Notes: a model not told the origin generated them from the letters alone. A stretch of 64,000 nt of DNA from Aspidiotus rigidus (GCA_035079385.1 JAVHKY010000004.1:21131001-21195000); one strand, 5' to 3'; counted from the stretch's first letter, positions 1 to 12,167 are shown. A program made the numbers and translations.

Positions 1-6
1 GTTTTG

Positions 7-560
7 TCAAGGTATAAGGTCCAGGAATTCGGCAAAAACGCTGGAACCTCCACATACAAATGGAACAAATGAAATAAGAATTGAGGCCGATATTTCCGAC
101 CCTTCATTCCCAAGGGGGGAGGGGGCGTAGAAGTATACGGAATATATTTCTAATAGCAATATGATGGAGATGAGAGCGTTGATGACGAATGAAGCAATTG
201 AAGAAGTAGTTTTCGGTTGAATCCTAGACGGGGGTGAGATAGATATTTGAGAATATTGGTGGTATTCAGGCATTTAGCTTTGAGCAATTTTATGTGAGAG
301 ATCCAAGAAAGATTGTGATTAAAAGTAAGACCCACAAATTTATAAGAGTTGAGAATTTGGTTTGAAAAGGAGGTAGAGAAATTTGTGGTCGTCAGTTTTT
401 TCGGAAGATAACGAGACCAGTTTTGCCCGGAGAAATACGAAAACCACGGCCTGAAGCCCACGTAGAGATTTTATCTAAAGTTTTTTGGTGAAGACGTGAT
501 GCTCGATGAGGGTATAAGGTTGAAGAAAAATGATATACTCGTAGTTATCGGCGAAATGGT
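7..560 (-). pseudogene. LINE relic: C-terminal part of a reverse transcriptase ORF (I/Jockey-type)
   Basis: Minus-strand reading gives the region just after the RT catalytic core, with FVGLTFNHNLSWISHI followed by KYLSHPRLGFNRKLL, and upstream an ISTWASGRGFRISPGKT-like stretch (the W-S-...-K-T segment typical of LINE RTs). The frame is broken by shifts and by stops (near 265 and 460), so it is not functional. The same family recurs at 54.7-51.2 kb, where KLNWSSHIKILKNSCIRALNIIKY aligns in the same order (NLSWISHIKLLKAKCLNTTNILKY). The element continues off the left edge of the window. Confidence 0.7.
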
Positions 561-1929
561 GTTGGGTAAGAGGAAAGAAGGTACATGTTGTGATGTCATT
601 TACAGCTATTAAAAAAAATGAGGTTTCAGCCAAATATGATGGTCAAAGTCATGAAATTTCAAATCGATAACTTCAAGGATCCGTTCAACATCACATGCAA
701 TCTCCACCTAAAGCTCATATCTATCTTTGAACCAAAATCCAAGGCCCGTGTTATGTAAAATATCAACTCGAGAAAGTGATTACCACAGCTAGTTTGCCGA
801 ACTTTAATTCTTATTTGAATAAATGGCACTTTTTTTTCAACTTCATCCGAGGTAAATTGGTAATACAAACGCCTACAGCTTTCTACTTTTCAAATACCAC
901 CTCAACTTTTGAAAATATTTTAATTTTATAGTTTTTAGCACCATACCTACCGACTAGAAATATCACATTCTACCTAAATCCAACACTACTGAAATTCATT
1001 TATAAATTCGACCTAAGCCAAAGAGAGCGTTCGAGGCAAGAGCTCTAGAAAGTAGACCAAAGGGTAATAAATGATTTTCACTTTATCGTCTCGACCATTC
1101 CTCTCTTTTCCAACAATTGCATGGATTGATTGTACGATTGTGGTTATAGGACGCGCTATTTTCGTTAAATTTATTGTGTATTGTGGCGTAGAATCGTTGC
1201 CGCGGAAAATTTGTCGAACGTTTAGAGACAGTTGAAAAGTTTGGTGTGAGGCTCGTAAATGTTACGTACATCGAACGAATTCGAGGCGTCTATATAACAG
1301 TTTATAACTTCCATACTGGATGTTATGTTCACTAAACTCTATATAGATCTCAACCGAGGAATGAGAAGAAAAAAGTCATTAATTTCGTCACGATATAAGA
1401 GAACAATTTGGCTGATGAAATTGACGAATTTTTCTTCAGAAACAGCAGAGGGAGAACGAGTCGATGCGAGATTATATTGTGACTTTTTCTTTACTACAGG
1501 TTATGCGGCTACACCGATAAGTGTTAAACATATAATAAAAGCCAACACAAAAATCTGAAACTCGTATACGTGGCCAAGTTTATTGGAATACTGAAATACA
1601 GCACCTATGGTGCACAGTCGACGTTAAGAGGAAAATCTGTAATAAGAATAAATCCTCAATATTCGTGTATCAGGTAATTGAACTCTATTTTTGTCGAATT
1701 AGCTTTAACGATGGTGGATGAATTTGCAATCACTCAAATACAGTGTGCCATACTCCTACAGCTCTTTCTCATAAAGATGACTACCATTCGTTTTTCGCCT
1801 GGGTCCGAAGGTACTCAAGGTCCAAAGACCTGGGGAAAAAAAGGAAAGAACAAGACGATATGGAAAGACATTGAATTACAAATGTCTTCTTATACCTCAG
1901 AACGATTCGAACGATCGTTTTCACCAACT
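561..1929. other. No recognisable gene
   Basis: AT-rich sequence. The short open frames here (for example 1325-1558 and 1678-1930) show no family motif, no splice context and no coding-like composition. I see no repeat structure either. Confidence 0.5.
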
Positions 1930-4310
1930 TTGAATCGACTTCAGAGATCTCGAATCAACTTCTTCAAGTCTTTTATCGATATGAAATCGATTGTTTTGTT
2001 GGGGTCGATTAAGAGTCAATTCGTAGTTCTCTTTCTCCGGAAAGTAACTGGTCGCGACTTCAAATCGACGTCAATTTCAAGTCGACTTCTTCAAATTTTT
2101 TATCGATTTGAAATCGACTGCTCTTTTCGATCGATTAATAATCGATTTTGTAGTTTTCTGGTGGACATCGATTTCTAGTCGACTCCTTCAAATTTCTTAT
2201 CGACCACAAGTCGACTGCTCTGTTGGATTGATTAACAGTCGATATGTAGTTTCCTGGTTTTGGACCCTGGTCGACTTTATATCGACTTCAAATCGACATC
2301 GATTTTGGGTCGATTTCTTCAAATTTTTTATCGACCAAAAATCGACTGCTCTGATTGCGTCGATGGACATTAAATTGTAGTTCTTTGGTGGCGGCTGGCG
2401 CTGCGCTGGTCGACTTTGAATCGACCTCAAATCGACATCGATTTCGAATCAACTTCTACAAATCTTTTATGGACCAGAAATCGATTGTTTTGTTGGGCCG
2501 ATTGAGAGTCAATTTGTAGTCCTCTTTAGCTGGAAAAGAAGCTGGTCGCGACCTCAAATCGACATCAATTTCAAGTCGATTCCTTCAAATTTTTTATCGA
2601 TTTGAAATCGACTGCTCTTTTCGATTGATTAACAATCGATTTTGTAGTTTTCTGGTGGACATCGATTTCGAGTCTTATCGACCACAGATCGACTGCTCTG
2701 TTGGATTGATTAACAGTCGATTTGTAGTTTCCTAGTTTTGGACCCTGGTCGACTTTATATCGACTTCAAATCGACATTGATTTTGGGTCGATTTCTTCAA
2801 ATTTTTTATCGACCAAAAATCGACTACTCTGATTGCGTCGATGGACATTAAATTGTAGTTCTTTGGTAGTGGACGCTGGCGCTGCGCTGGTCGACTTTGA
2901 ACCGACCTCAAATCAATATCGATTTCGATTTGACTTCTACAAATCTTTTATCGACCACAGATCAAATGCTCTGTTGGATTGATTAACAATCAATGTGTAG
3001 TTTTCTGGTACTGGACGGTCGACTTTAAATCGACTGCTCTGATTGTGTCGATAGACATTAAATTTGTAATCTGGTAGTGGACGCTGGCGCTGCGTTGGTC
3101 TACTTTAGGTTGACCTCAAATCGACATCGATTTCGAGGCGACTTTTTCAAATTTTTTCTACCTGAAATGGACTGCCATTTTGTATTGATTAACAGTCGAT
3201 TTGTAGTTCTCTGGTGGTAGAAAATGCGCTAGTCGACTTTAAATCAACTTCAAATCGATATCGATCTCGAAACGACTTCTTCAAATTTTCTATTGTCCTG
3301 AAATCGACTGCTTTGTTGTGTCCATTGACTATAGATTTGTAGTTCTCTAGTGGTGGACGCTCGTCGCTACTTCAAATCGACCACAACTCGATATATATTT
3401 CGAGTCGATTTCTTCACTGCTTTGTTGGGTCGATTGACAGTCGATTTATAGGTCTTTGGTGGAGGACGCTGGTCGCTATTTCAAATCGACCACAAATCAT
3501 CATCAATTTCGGGGCGATTTCTTCAAATTTTTTTCTACCTGAAATCAGTTGCTATTTTGTATCGATTAACAGTCGATTTGTAGTTCTCTGGTTGTAGACG
3601 TTGCGCCAGTCAACTTTAAATCAACTTCAAATCGACATCGATCTCGAAACGACTTGATCAGATTTTCTGTTGTCCTGTAATCGACTGCTGCTCTGTTGTG
3701 TCAATTAACTATCGATTTGCAGTTATCTGGTGGTGGACGCTGGTCGCTACTTCAAATCGACCACAACTCGATATCGATTTCGAGCCGACTTCTTCACTGC
3801 TGTGTTGGATCTATTAACAGTCGATTTGTAGTTTTCTGGAAATGGATGCTGTTGACTCTCAAAATCGACCTCAAATTGACGTCGATATACAGTCATCCCT
3901 TCTTGTAGCAGTTTGTAATTTTCGTGACTTCGCTACTCGTAGACAGAATGATGTGCAATCATAATTACATGATAAGACGTATTGAGAATCTCAACGTCGA
4001 TTTTCCATTGGCATCAAAATCTAATTCCAGAAGTCAACTCATCTTTGACCTCATTCCCGAAACCCTATTAGATTGTGCACTTGAAATCGACGCAATGTTG
4101 ATTGCAATTATTGTCTTTGACACATCGATGTAGGACATTATCGACAGTCGACATAATTTTGACGTTGCTGATGACTCGAAGTAAACAGGGGCGGTCGATT
4201 TTTGACTTTCAGTCATTTTGGGTCGATTTGCGGTCGAAATTGGGCGGAAATGAATCAACTGTCGATTTTGAGTCGACATGGTTTATCGGGAGGAAGAAAA
4301 TATTAATAAT
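1930..4310 (+). repeat. TCGA-rich degenerate tandem array (~130-bp unit, roughly 15 copies)
   Basis: Phrases such as AAATCGACTGCTCTGTTGG, TTAACAGTCGATTTGTAG, GTCGACTTCAAATCGACATC and TTCTTCAAATTTTTTATCG return in the same order at spacings of about 85-140 bp. The 8-mer AAATCGAC or its complement GTCGATTT appears several times per unit. Short open frames across the array are by-products of the repeat. The array ends near 3,900-3,960 with GACTTCGCTACTCGTAGACAG, an end sequence also seen at 15,730 and, inverted, near 58,970, so this is part of a dispersed family. Confidence 0.8.
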
Positions 4311-4642
4311 TTCCTAGCTTATGACGTCATCAGGATAGTCTCCATGTCGATCTGTATCCAGAGGCTTGGTAGGGGACTTGTTTTATAGAGGCTTATCTGA
4401 GAAAAATATCCACCATGTCCTCCACCACTCTACTAATTCTATCAAAGCGTGTAAAATTTTTATCACCTTCTACTGAGGAGAGGTTTTCTCGTGATGTGAA
4501 TGGAGGAGTTTTCTTTACTAGGAAAACTTTTTTCGATTACGTAATTTGTTCCATAATAGGAATTCTGCATCAACAGCGAAAATGTTCGATCTTATTATTA
4601 GCACCAGTTTACCGATTGGAAGAGTGCCCTTCTTCGATGATA

Positions 4643-4783
4643 TATACTGCCATACAAAGTTAAATAGACGTGTATGCAAATAATGAATACGAGAAAAGGA
4701 GGCTATATCAGGTATACCCATAACCTCTTTTTCTCGTGTTCATTATTTGCATATACGTCTATTCAACTTTGTACGGCAGTATA
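4643..4783. mobile_element. Hairpin MITE (141 bp, ~58-bp arms)
   Basis: The left arm TATACTGCCATACAAAGTTA... (4643-4702) is the near-perfect reverse complement of 4726-4783, which ends ...GTACGGCAGTATA. Only about 23 bp separate the arms. A TA at both outer edges would fit a Tc1/mariner-type insertion, but no longer target duplication is visible. It has no coding capacity. Confidence 0.75.
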
Positions 4784-6397
4784 GGCCTCATCACTGGCCA
4801 ACTGAAAGTGATGGTTAACTTTAAATGACTTCGTGAAAGCTTGTTTGTGGTCCTCGTGTTCATTGTTGGTCTTAGGCACAATGATAGGGGAATTTCTAAC
4901 AGAATACAAGTAGTCTCTTGGAATGAAAATACTTTTAAATTCGTTTAATGGAGCAGAAATCTCACCTGTCGAAATACGAAGGTAATGCTACCCACGAAGG
5001 AGGAAGAATTTGATAGCCTAACGAAAACGCAACTTTGTCTCAGAACTAAAATAGAAGAGTCTCTAATATCAAAGAAAATTTTCGAATAAGTGGTTTACGT
5101 TACCGTGATTTCTAAAGGGATTGCACCGATCTTTTCTTATTTTCCCTCTCGAGATATTTTCTTGTCTTCCTTTATAAACTCGATCGCTTATTTGATCTCA
5201 CATACCACACGACGCTAAATTTAGCAAATAGGTCAACCAAGGACTTTAGTAACTGCTATATTTTATCCGGCGATTGCGTGAATAGCGTGGCAATATCCGG
5301 CTCAACTTCTAATTAATTTTCTTCTCTTTTCTCTCCAGCGTAGATAAACGGCACTTTCTCGCTGTTTTATAGTCAGCTAAGATAATGCAAATACGGCGTG
5401 CAAAAATTCTGCTCATTTAAGTTACCAGTACGAACAAATGGCGAGACAACTTTGCATTCCATTTCTCGCACATTTAGTGTACTCGAACTGAACACGCCGA
5501 CATACGAGAATATGTAAATTCGCGTTTTACTTCGTCGTCCCTTTTTTTTTTTCTCTCTCTCTCGAGTCGAACGTGACCGCGACGTTCGAACAAATTAAAT
5601 TTCGGACGTCAGTTTTCCTTCATTTTTTTTTTCGTTTTTTCTTCCTTCTCGTGGAATTTTTCTTTTTTTTTCTCTCTCTCTCCTCCAACGCCTCGTAGAT
5701 CTTTAGATAGATAGCAACATGACATATCTCTGTTGGCTCGTTTACAGTTGACATTTTCAACGTTCTTTACACCAGCCGGAATATGACGTGAAGTACTTGT
5801 ATATAACACCCTCCAGAGGACTGAATTTTCTCTGGATGTGTAGTTCGCTGGACTACCTATTACCCTAACACGTAAGCGTTACTTTAATCTTGTTGTTGTA
5901 ACCGCAACTTGTACTGTACTTCTTTGTTCTCGACTTTTATCCCTAGGGAGTTGAATTTTCTTTCTTTTATTTTTTTGTCCGTCCTCATCTCGAGTCTTTC
6001 ATAAAATGGTTTAAATATTACTGTTTCCTAAATGTTTTTTTTGTTTTTCTCAAAATTGCTGTTCCGAGTAGAGATGGTGGGTAAAAGCCTTGTCGTTCAA
6101 CTTGAATCTAATCGAACTCTTGTTGGAAGATTAATGAATTTTTTTGGTGCTAATAATGATAGTACATTATTGACTTCAAAAAATTGTACGCGACAAAATG
6201 CTTCAATTATTACAGTTTGTAAAACATTTTTTATCAAATATAATTTCAAGCATGTGCCGGTCGTCGAAACATTACTTCGCTCTGTTCCTTAAATAAATAA
6301 AACTGACAAAAAAGGTCGAGATCATAGGGCTTTTCCCCTATATCATATTGCATACTTGTTTTCCTGATTCTAATCATAATGGTACTTGCTTTACATT
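4784..6397. other. Unique AT-rich sequence with a CT/GAGA-type tract
   Basis: No gene is recognised. Between about 5,530 and 5,700 there are T-rich and CTCTCTCT tracts (GAGA-type on the other strand) next to CpG-containing sequence (CGAACGTGACCGCGACGTTCGAAC, an imperfect palindrome). This could be regulatory or simply low-complexity DNA. The minus-strand frame here (5,809-5,609) ends in a lysine-rich low-complexity stretch and is not convincing. Confidence 0.35.
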
Positions 6398-6466
6398 GGT
6401 CTATGGCAGAGGAATTGAATATACAATAAAAGCGTATCCATTCCCCTGCCATAGGACCAAAGTAAC
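6398..6466. repeat. Short inverted repeat (~27-bp arms)
   Basis: TTGGTCTATGGCAGAGGAAT pairs with ATTCCCCTGCCATAGGACCAA about 25 bp downstream. No target duplication or coding capacity is seen. Confidence 0.6.
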
Positions 6467-6782
6467 ACAAATACCGTTACGATAAGAATAAGGCAAACAA
6501 GATGCAATAATATGATGTGAAGGAAGAGCAGCCCTATTCATTCATAGGTACCTGTAACCAGATGCACAAATGGTCATCTTTTATACCTATGCGCGTCTCA
6601 TTTTTAGATGTCCCACTTTGTATATACAAAGTAATGTTAGGAACTATCGATAGTTTTCAAAAAAAGAATACTATCGGGGCTAACGATAGTTTTGTTGAAA
6701 ACAAACGGCGGTAGTATTGTTGATAGTTTGACAATTTTTCCTTTTCTTATCAAAATTTGGTGCGAACTGACGAGTGAAAATA

Positions 6783-7190
6783 GACTGATTATCGTGACGT
6801 CAGTCATTGTAAACTCCCTACCAACAACGCGCGAACACACTTCAAAAACCCTTCAATATGATCGATGGTATCGTTCTTGGTTCTATCACATTATCGATTC
6901 TCATAAGAAATACATTGGTACGTTTCGATCATACGTTCAAATTGAAAACCCAGAAATAAATAAGCAATTACGTGTTTATATTCAAAAGTAGGAAGTTCTC
7001 AAGTATTTGAAAATGTACCTGCGGTTCTTTATTTATTTCTGGTTTTCAAATTTAAACGTAAGATCAAAACGTTCCTGTGTATTTCTTATGGAGCAGTTTT
7101 TTGTTTACAAACCACAGGGTAAAAATAACAGCGTGCAGCGTGGTTGTAGGGTAAGCTATGTGGAGTTTGTGACGTCACGACAATTCAGTC
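6783..7190. mobile_element. TA-flanked MITE, copy A (408 bp)
   Basis: It is bounded by TA dinucleotides (6781-6782 and 7191-7192). Its termini are inverted: GACTGATTATCGTGACGTCA on the left and TGACGTCACGACAATTCAGTC on the right. The inversion continues inward for about 160 bp (CATAAGAAATACATTGGTAC against the complement of 7069-7091; GAAATAAATAAGCAATTACG against 7027-7045). The TA duplication and long inverted repeats point to a non-autonomous Tc1/mariner-type element. A second copy is at 14,300-14,927. Confidence 0.85.
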
Positions 7191-8231
7191 TATTGAAAAT
7201 GTACGCCAGTTCATTGAATTAAGATCAGTCAGGTGGTACCAGGTGTGCAACGGGCATGGCAACACGTTTTTCAGATGTCCATCATCTGGTAACACTGAGA
7301 CGCATTCTGTTGCATAATTCTGCACATAGCTAAATACTATTCGTCAGCTCAGCCAAAGGCTGGCACTGATTTCGGATGACAATGTCATTAATTAAAAGAT
7401 AAATGATAATGCATTGAACACGATCTTTATGATTAAAATGGATTTACACGGACTTAGAGAAGAGAAATGCTATCTTGATACAGTTAAGCTAAAAACAATT
7501 TTGGTACGGTCTGAACAAAACGGTCGTAGTAATCAAACTGCTGGTTTCCTACTAAACTCTACCGGTGTCGGCGAAGATTATGTTGAGCACGCTACAACTG
7601 GTCGACTAGAATCGAGCAGCGTGTCTCTTGTCGGTACGCGTTGTTATCGACATGATTTACAGTCCATAATTACTTTTCCTTCTCGAAGGTTTTCAAACTT
7701 CCAACAAAGTACCAGACAAACGAGTCCAAAGAAGACCACCTTTTGTAATCGATAGTGGCGCTCTCAGCGTTTGATTAGTGGCATTCCCTCTTCCTCTCGG
7801 TTCGCCATCCCCATCTAGCGTACGCAAAACGAACGTCGGAAGGATCTGGAGAACGGGAGTGCTGGTATTGGACACTATTACCAACTTTGGTAGTGTTTAC
7901 TACAATTCCTTAACGAGCTTTTGAAAAAAAGATCAGAAGAAAGGTATCTATCTTACAAATACCATAGGTACTTTTCTCTTGATCAATATTTTACATCCAA
8001 GCCATCTTACCTGGGAAAAAATTTTAAGGCCATCAATAGTATGAAACTGTCGAATATCGCCCATTACTAATTCAAAGCTAACGATGCTCAAACTACTGAA
8101 CTAAAATACCATAACAGTATTTGAATTGCGTCGCGGCAGGGATTTGAGAACAACGCGAACGGTAACACACTTTGTGGGACTCGGGTTTTCCGCTAGAGCG
8201 CATTCAAAGCGTCAATAGCCTTCGTTGTGAT
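7191..8231. other. No recognised gene; one unassigned open frame at 7414-7755
   Basis: The 113-codon plus-strand frame at 7414-7755 has no motif I recognise, no clear splice sites and no homolog elsewhere in the window. I see no repeat structure in the rest. Confidence 0.3.
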
Positions 8232-8593
8232 CAGGGTTGCGATGTTTTAAACGAAATTGTTTTAAACATATTTTAAACATTGGGATTTGAGAAAAAAAAG
8301 TTTTAAACATGGACGGCACGTCATAAATTCAAGGTCACGAGTAGAGAGCGTGAGTGTCCAGAGAAAAAACCTGGAGAAACTCCGCAATAAGCGCTAGGTC
8401 ATTATGTTTAAAACAACAAAATATACAGAATTAACGTATAAAAATGCCGTTTTAAACATGTTTGGAACACTGTTCTAAACGCTAAAGAAAAACTATCAAT
8501 TTCCAACATGTTTTAAACAAAAAAAAGTTTCAAACTAAAAAAAAACACGTTTTTTGTTCTTTAAAAAAAAAAAACTAATTTTTTGCAACCCTG
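8232..8593. mobile_element. hAT-type MITE (362 bp) with repeated TTTAAAC motifs
   Basis: Terminal inverted repeats CAGGGTTGC / GCAACCCTG are flanked by 8-bp direct repeats, GTTGTGAT (8224-8231) and GTTGTGAC (8594-8601), which differ at one base. An 8-bp duplication with a CAGGG terminus is the hAT signature. The interior has about seven copies of TTTAAAC or its complement, several inside GTTTTAAAC palindromes. It has no transposase. Confidence 0.85.
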
Positions 8594-9029
8594 GTTGTGA
8601 CGTCCATCGACAGCTAGCGTTGTGATACAATCAGCAAAAGTGGAACATATGCAATATAATCAGTAGAAGGGAAACGTCCTTTATTAATGATTAAACTTTC
8701 ATTTTAGTGAAATGAATAACTTACCATCATAAGGACAGATGAAATCATAAAACATATTTTCAACATAAATATTCTAGGGGAAAATTTAGAAAATAATGGT
8801 GATTATCAACTAGAATTCAGTCAGTGAATACATATCAATATTTTTAACGGCTATTTTGAATGATTGTGATGTGAGATTTTTCAATTTTACTATGTTATAT
8901 TATGCTTTTAAGGTCATCCTCACAATCTCAAAATTGGGATTATTCTCAGATAGTTACAATAAGACACTGTTGAACTCCTCTCTTACCGTTAGCTCAGTAT
9001 ACGTACTTTTGTTTTTAGTCTAGTACATC

Positions 9030-9490
9030 TTACTAAGGCGCTATATATGATGTAGATGTAATGGACCGCCATCTTGATGGAAGAAAACATAAACTCGAGA
9101 ATAACGTCCGTGATTTTTAACGAAGGATAACTCGACATCGGCTCGATCGAATTTTTCAATACCAGCCTTATCCGAAAGGAAATTTCATGGACACTACCTA
9201 CAACTACCACTCACTAAGTAGAATGGCCAATTATTAATTGGTTACTCCAAAAATAATGCTTCCAACGAAAAATCGAAGAGAAGATAATTTGTTGTCCAAA
9301 AAATTTCCTTTCCAACGAGGGTGATATCAAAAAATTCTGTCGAGCTGACCTCGAGTTATCCTTTATTGAAAATCAGGAGTTTATTTAAAACTAACACTCT
9401 TATGGACGTTATTCTCATGAGATGTTTACGTTTTCTGTCATCAAGATGGCGGTCCATTGTACCTTCATCATATAGCGCCTAACTTTACCA
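9030..9490. mobile_element. Long inverted repeat element (~170-bp arms)
   Basis: The left arm (AGGCGCTATATATGATG...GGACCGCCATCTTGATG...GAATAACGTCC, to about 9,200) is inverted at about 9,320-9,485 (GGACGTTATTC...CATCAAGATGGCGGTCC...CATATAGCGCCT). A partial second copy, starting inside the left arm, opens duplication unit 2 at 11,457. Confidence 0.7.
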
Positions 9491-9540
9491 GCCCCGTAGA
9501 CCCTCTATATTAGATGACCCAAGGGCCAGCTTTACCAAAG

Positions 9541-9780
9541 TGCTAATCGCTTTGACTATAGATATGCTTTGTATGGACTGCGCGAAGCCCGTGAAAAAGT
9601 GGTAGTGAGATCTCGCCCGTTTAAAAACACGTCGCCCTGCCAACGTGACTGAGAGCTGCCATTTGATTAACGTTGCCGCCAAAGTGACTGAAAGAGATCT
9701 TGCTACCACTTTTCAACGAGCGTTAACACGCATTAGCGCAGTCCGCACAGAGTACTACCTATATAGTCAAAAGCTAATCG
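9541..9780. mobile_element. Hairpin element (~240 bp), duplicated at 11,925-12,167
   Basis: CTAATCGCTTTGACTATAGA...TATGGACTGCGCG...AAAAAGTGGTAGTGAGATCTC is inverted as GAGATCTTGCTACCACTTTT...GCGCAGTCCGCACAGAG...TATAGTCAAAAGCTAATCG. The central part is shorter and less symmetric. No transposase is present. Confidence 0.65.
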
Positions 9781-10499
9781 TCGATTTAGTGCTAATCCTA
9801 ACTTAAGTCACGAGTCGGTATTTCACACCACACTGGGAGGGAAATTGATTCCGCGAGTCTTCGATGTTCCACGATTCATCCTTGCGACAAGATTTCTTTC
9901 TGGGTACACTTTTCCTCTCAGATAGGAACGGGCTGCGGGTCTGTATAGACTTTGAATATCATTTTCCAAGTTGGTTGTTTTACTCGAAAAAACTACAAGG
10001 TACAGTACATGAATATTTTTGGACTTCAACATTTTTTCGAAATATTTTACTAAAAAAAACAACGAAAGCACCAAATATGTTTGGACTCAAAAAATTCTTC
10101 GAGATATTTCACTTGAAAAAATGACAAAATGCCAGAATATTATTGGACTTGGAATATTTTCCTATGGATGATTTACTCAAGAAAACGACAGAGTCCGAGA
10201 ATAATACTGGACTTGGAATATTTTTTGAGGTATTTTACTCGAGAAAACGACAGAGTACATAATTATTTTTGGACTTGTAAATTTTTTTTAGAAATTTCAC
10301 TTGAAAAAAACAACAAGTCCGAGAATATTGTGGGACTTGGATTATTTTTCGAGAAATTTTACTCGAGAAAACGAAGAATATTTTTGGAGTTGGGATATTT
10401 TCCTGGATAATTAAAAACTTCTAAGTCCAAAAATATTTTTGTGTTCTGTCGTTTTCTGGAGTAAAATACCTTTAAAAATATTCCGAGTCCAGTATTATT

Positions 10500-10707
10500 A
10501 AGGAAAAGAGTTTGTACTACGTTGCCAGCTAATACAAGAACGAGAGGAAGACACGGTACGAACTTGCACATACTTCTATTCACGCTGACCGTGGTTTCGA
10601 ACTGGTTCATTTTTGGAAGAGCTTCCGAAAATGAACCAGTAGGGTTCGAAACCGCGGTCAGCGTTAATAAAAATATGTGCAAGTTCATATTGTGTCTTCC
10701 TCTCGTT
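10500..10707. mobile_element. Nested hairpin with one-sided tail and 11-bp target duplication
   Basis: It is bounded by identical CCAGTATTATT copies (10,489-10,499 and 10,708-10,718). Inside is a tail of about 30 bp (AAGGAAAAGAGTTTGTACTA...), then arms of about 90 bp (CAAGAACGAGAGGAAGACAC...GAAAATGAACC inverted). It carries GGTTTCGAA/TTCGAAACCGCGG, resembling PLE 3'-end sequence. It is inserted in a Foldback subrepeat; the same insertion is at 13,288-13,495, so it predates the duplication. Confidence 0.75.
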
Positions 10708-10915
10708 CCAGTATTATTTTTCAACTCGGTCGTTTTTTTGAGTAAAGTAAATCATCCAGGAAAATATTTCAAGTCCAATGATATTCTCAGACTTAGTTGT
10801 TTTATTCAAGTAAAATACCTAAAAAATTTTCCAAGTCCAAAAATATGCTTGTATTCTGTCGTTTTCTCGAGTTGAATACCTCAAAAAATATTCCAAGTCC
10901 AATAATATTCTGGTA

Positions 10916-11001
10916 GTCGTGAAAGACGAATACTCCACGTCGGAGTATTCGTCTTTCACGTTTATTATGGATAGCCGTAACTTGAAGGAACGGATTCGTT
11001 T
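10916..11001 (+). mobile_element. PLE-end hairpin with tail (86-bp shortened copy)
   Basis: It is flanked by identical 12-bp repeats AATATTCTGGTA (10,904-10,915 and 11,002-11,013). The short hairpin GTGAAAGACGAATACTCC / GGAGTATTCGTCTTTCAC is followed by a tail with TTATTATGGATAGCCGTAAC (ATG at 10,967). It has lost the distal stem that the unit 2 copy (13,704-13,848) retains. Confidence 0.85.
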
Positions 11002-11924
11002 AATATTCTGGTATTTCGTCTTTTTTTCAAGTGGAGTACCTTGAAAAATAATCTTTTTTAAGTGAACTATCTTGAAAAATATTCAAAGTCTATTGTCCAA
11101 TAATATTCTCGAACTTGGTCGTTTTTTTTTCAAGTTGAATATCTCAATGAATTTCTGAAGTCTAAATATATTTTGGTACTTGATCGTTTTTTTGAGTAAA
11201 ATATTTCGAAAAAAATTTTCAAGTTCAAAAATACTCTCGTACTTCGTCTTTTCTTTTTTGGATAAAATATTTTGGAAAACATTCAAAGTCCATGCAGACC
11301 CGCAGTCCAAAGCATGAATACAAGACGCAATGCCGCACAATGCGAACGAACAAACAAACGTGGAACTTAAAAAACTAACGGAATCAATTTCCCTCCCAAT
11401 GTGGCGTGAAATACCGACTCGCGCTCAAGTCGTCAAAATCAGGTGCTTTATAGACTGAAAACATAAACTCGAGAATAACGTCCGTGATTTTTAACGAAGT
11501 ATAACTCGACATCGGCTCGATCGAATTTTTCAATACCAGACTCATCGGAAAGGAAATTTCATGGACACTACGTACCTACAACTACCATTACTAAGTAGAA
11601 TGGCCAATTAGTAATTGGTTACTCCAAAAATAATGCTTCTAACGAAAAATCGAAAAGAAGATAATTTGTTGTCCAAAAAATTTCCTTTCCAACGAGGGTG
11701 ATATCAAAAAATTCTATCGAGCTGACCTCGAGTTATCCTTTATTGAAAATCAGGAGTTTATTTAAAACTAACACTCTTATGGACGTTATTCTCATGAGAT
11801 GTTTACGTTTTCTGTCATCAGATGGCGGTCCATTGTACCTACATCATATAGCGCCTAACTTTACCAGCCCCGTAGACCCTCTATCCTCTATATTAGATGT
11901 TCCAAGGGCCAGCTTTACCAAAGT

Positions 11925-12167
11925 ACTAATCGCTTTGACTATAGATATGCTTTGTATGGACTGCGCGAAGCCCGTGAAAAAGTGGTAGTGAGATCTCGCC
12001 CGTTTAAAAACACGTCGCCCCGCCAACGTGACTGAGAGCTGCCATTTGATTAACGTTGCCGCCAAAGTGACTGAAAGAGATGCTGCTACCACTTTTCAAC
12101 GAGCGTTATCACGCATTAGCGCAGTCCGCACAGAGTACTACCTATAGTCAAAAGCTAATCGTCGATT
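11925..12167. mobile_element. Hairpin element, unit 2 copy
   Basis: Second copy of the 9,541-9,780 hairpin, almost identical in sequence and position within the duplication. Confidence 0.65.

Larger units (their letters stand above)
9805..11430. mobile_element. Foldback-like element, copy 1 (inverted arms of ~62-bp subrepeats)
   Basis: The outer ends are inverted: CGAGTCGGTATTTCACACCA...GGGAGGGAAATTGATTCCG on the left, CGGAATCAATTTCCCTCCCA...GTGAAATACCGACTCG on the right. The left arm holds tandem subrepeats built on TTGGACTTGGAATATTTTTC...TTTACTCGAGAAAACGACAGAG, with the GGACTT core at about 10,020, 10,082, 10,146, 10,208, 10,269, 10,332 and 10,387. The right arm holds the same subrepeats reversed (AAGTCC...AATATT...CTGTCGTTTT). 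Long inverted repeats made of tandem subrepeats are the defining architecture of Foldback elements. It has no coding ORF; open frames here are repeat translations. Confidence 0.75.
9083..11456 (+). repeat. Segmental duplication, unit 1 (2.37 kb)
   Basis: It starts at GAAAACATAAACTCGAGAATAACG and ends at TCAAAATCAGGTGCTTTATAGACTGA. Nearly the whole block recurs directly after it as unit 2, in the same order and orientation: inverted repeat, 240-bp hairpin, Foldback-like element, nested hairpins. Relative to unit 2 it lacks about 400 bp of subrepeats in the Foldback-like element and the distal end of one nested hairpin. Confidence 0.9.

Noticed and set aside
1678..2430. Open frames of 77-166 codons in the TCGA-rich array
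   Set aside because: Both strands are open because the repeat unit lacks stops by chance; composition follows the repeat and no domain is present.
5609..5809. Lysine/glutamate-rich minus-strand protein
   Set aside because: Produced by CT- and T-rich low-complexity DNA.
6640..6720. TATCGATA (DREF-like) promoter element near 6,647
   Set aside because: A single site inside diverged repeat-like sequence, with no gene start nearby.
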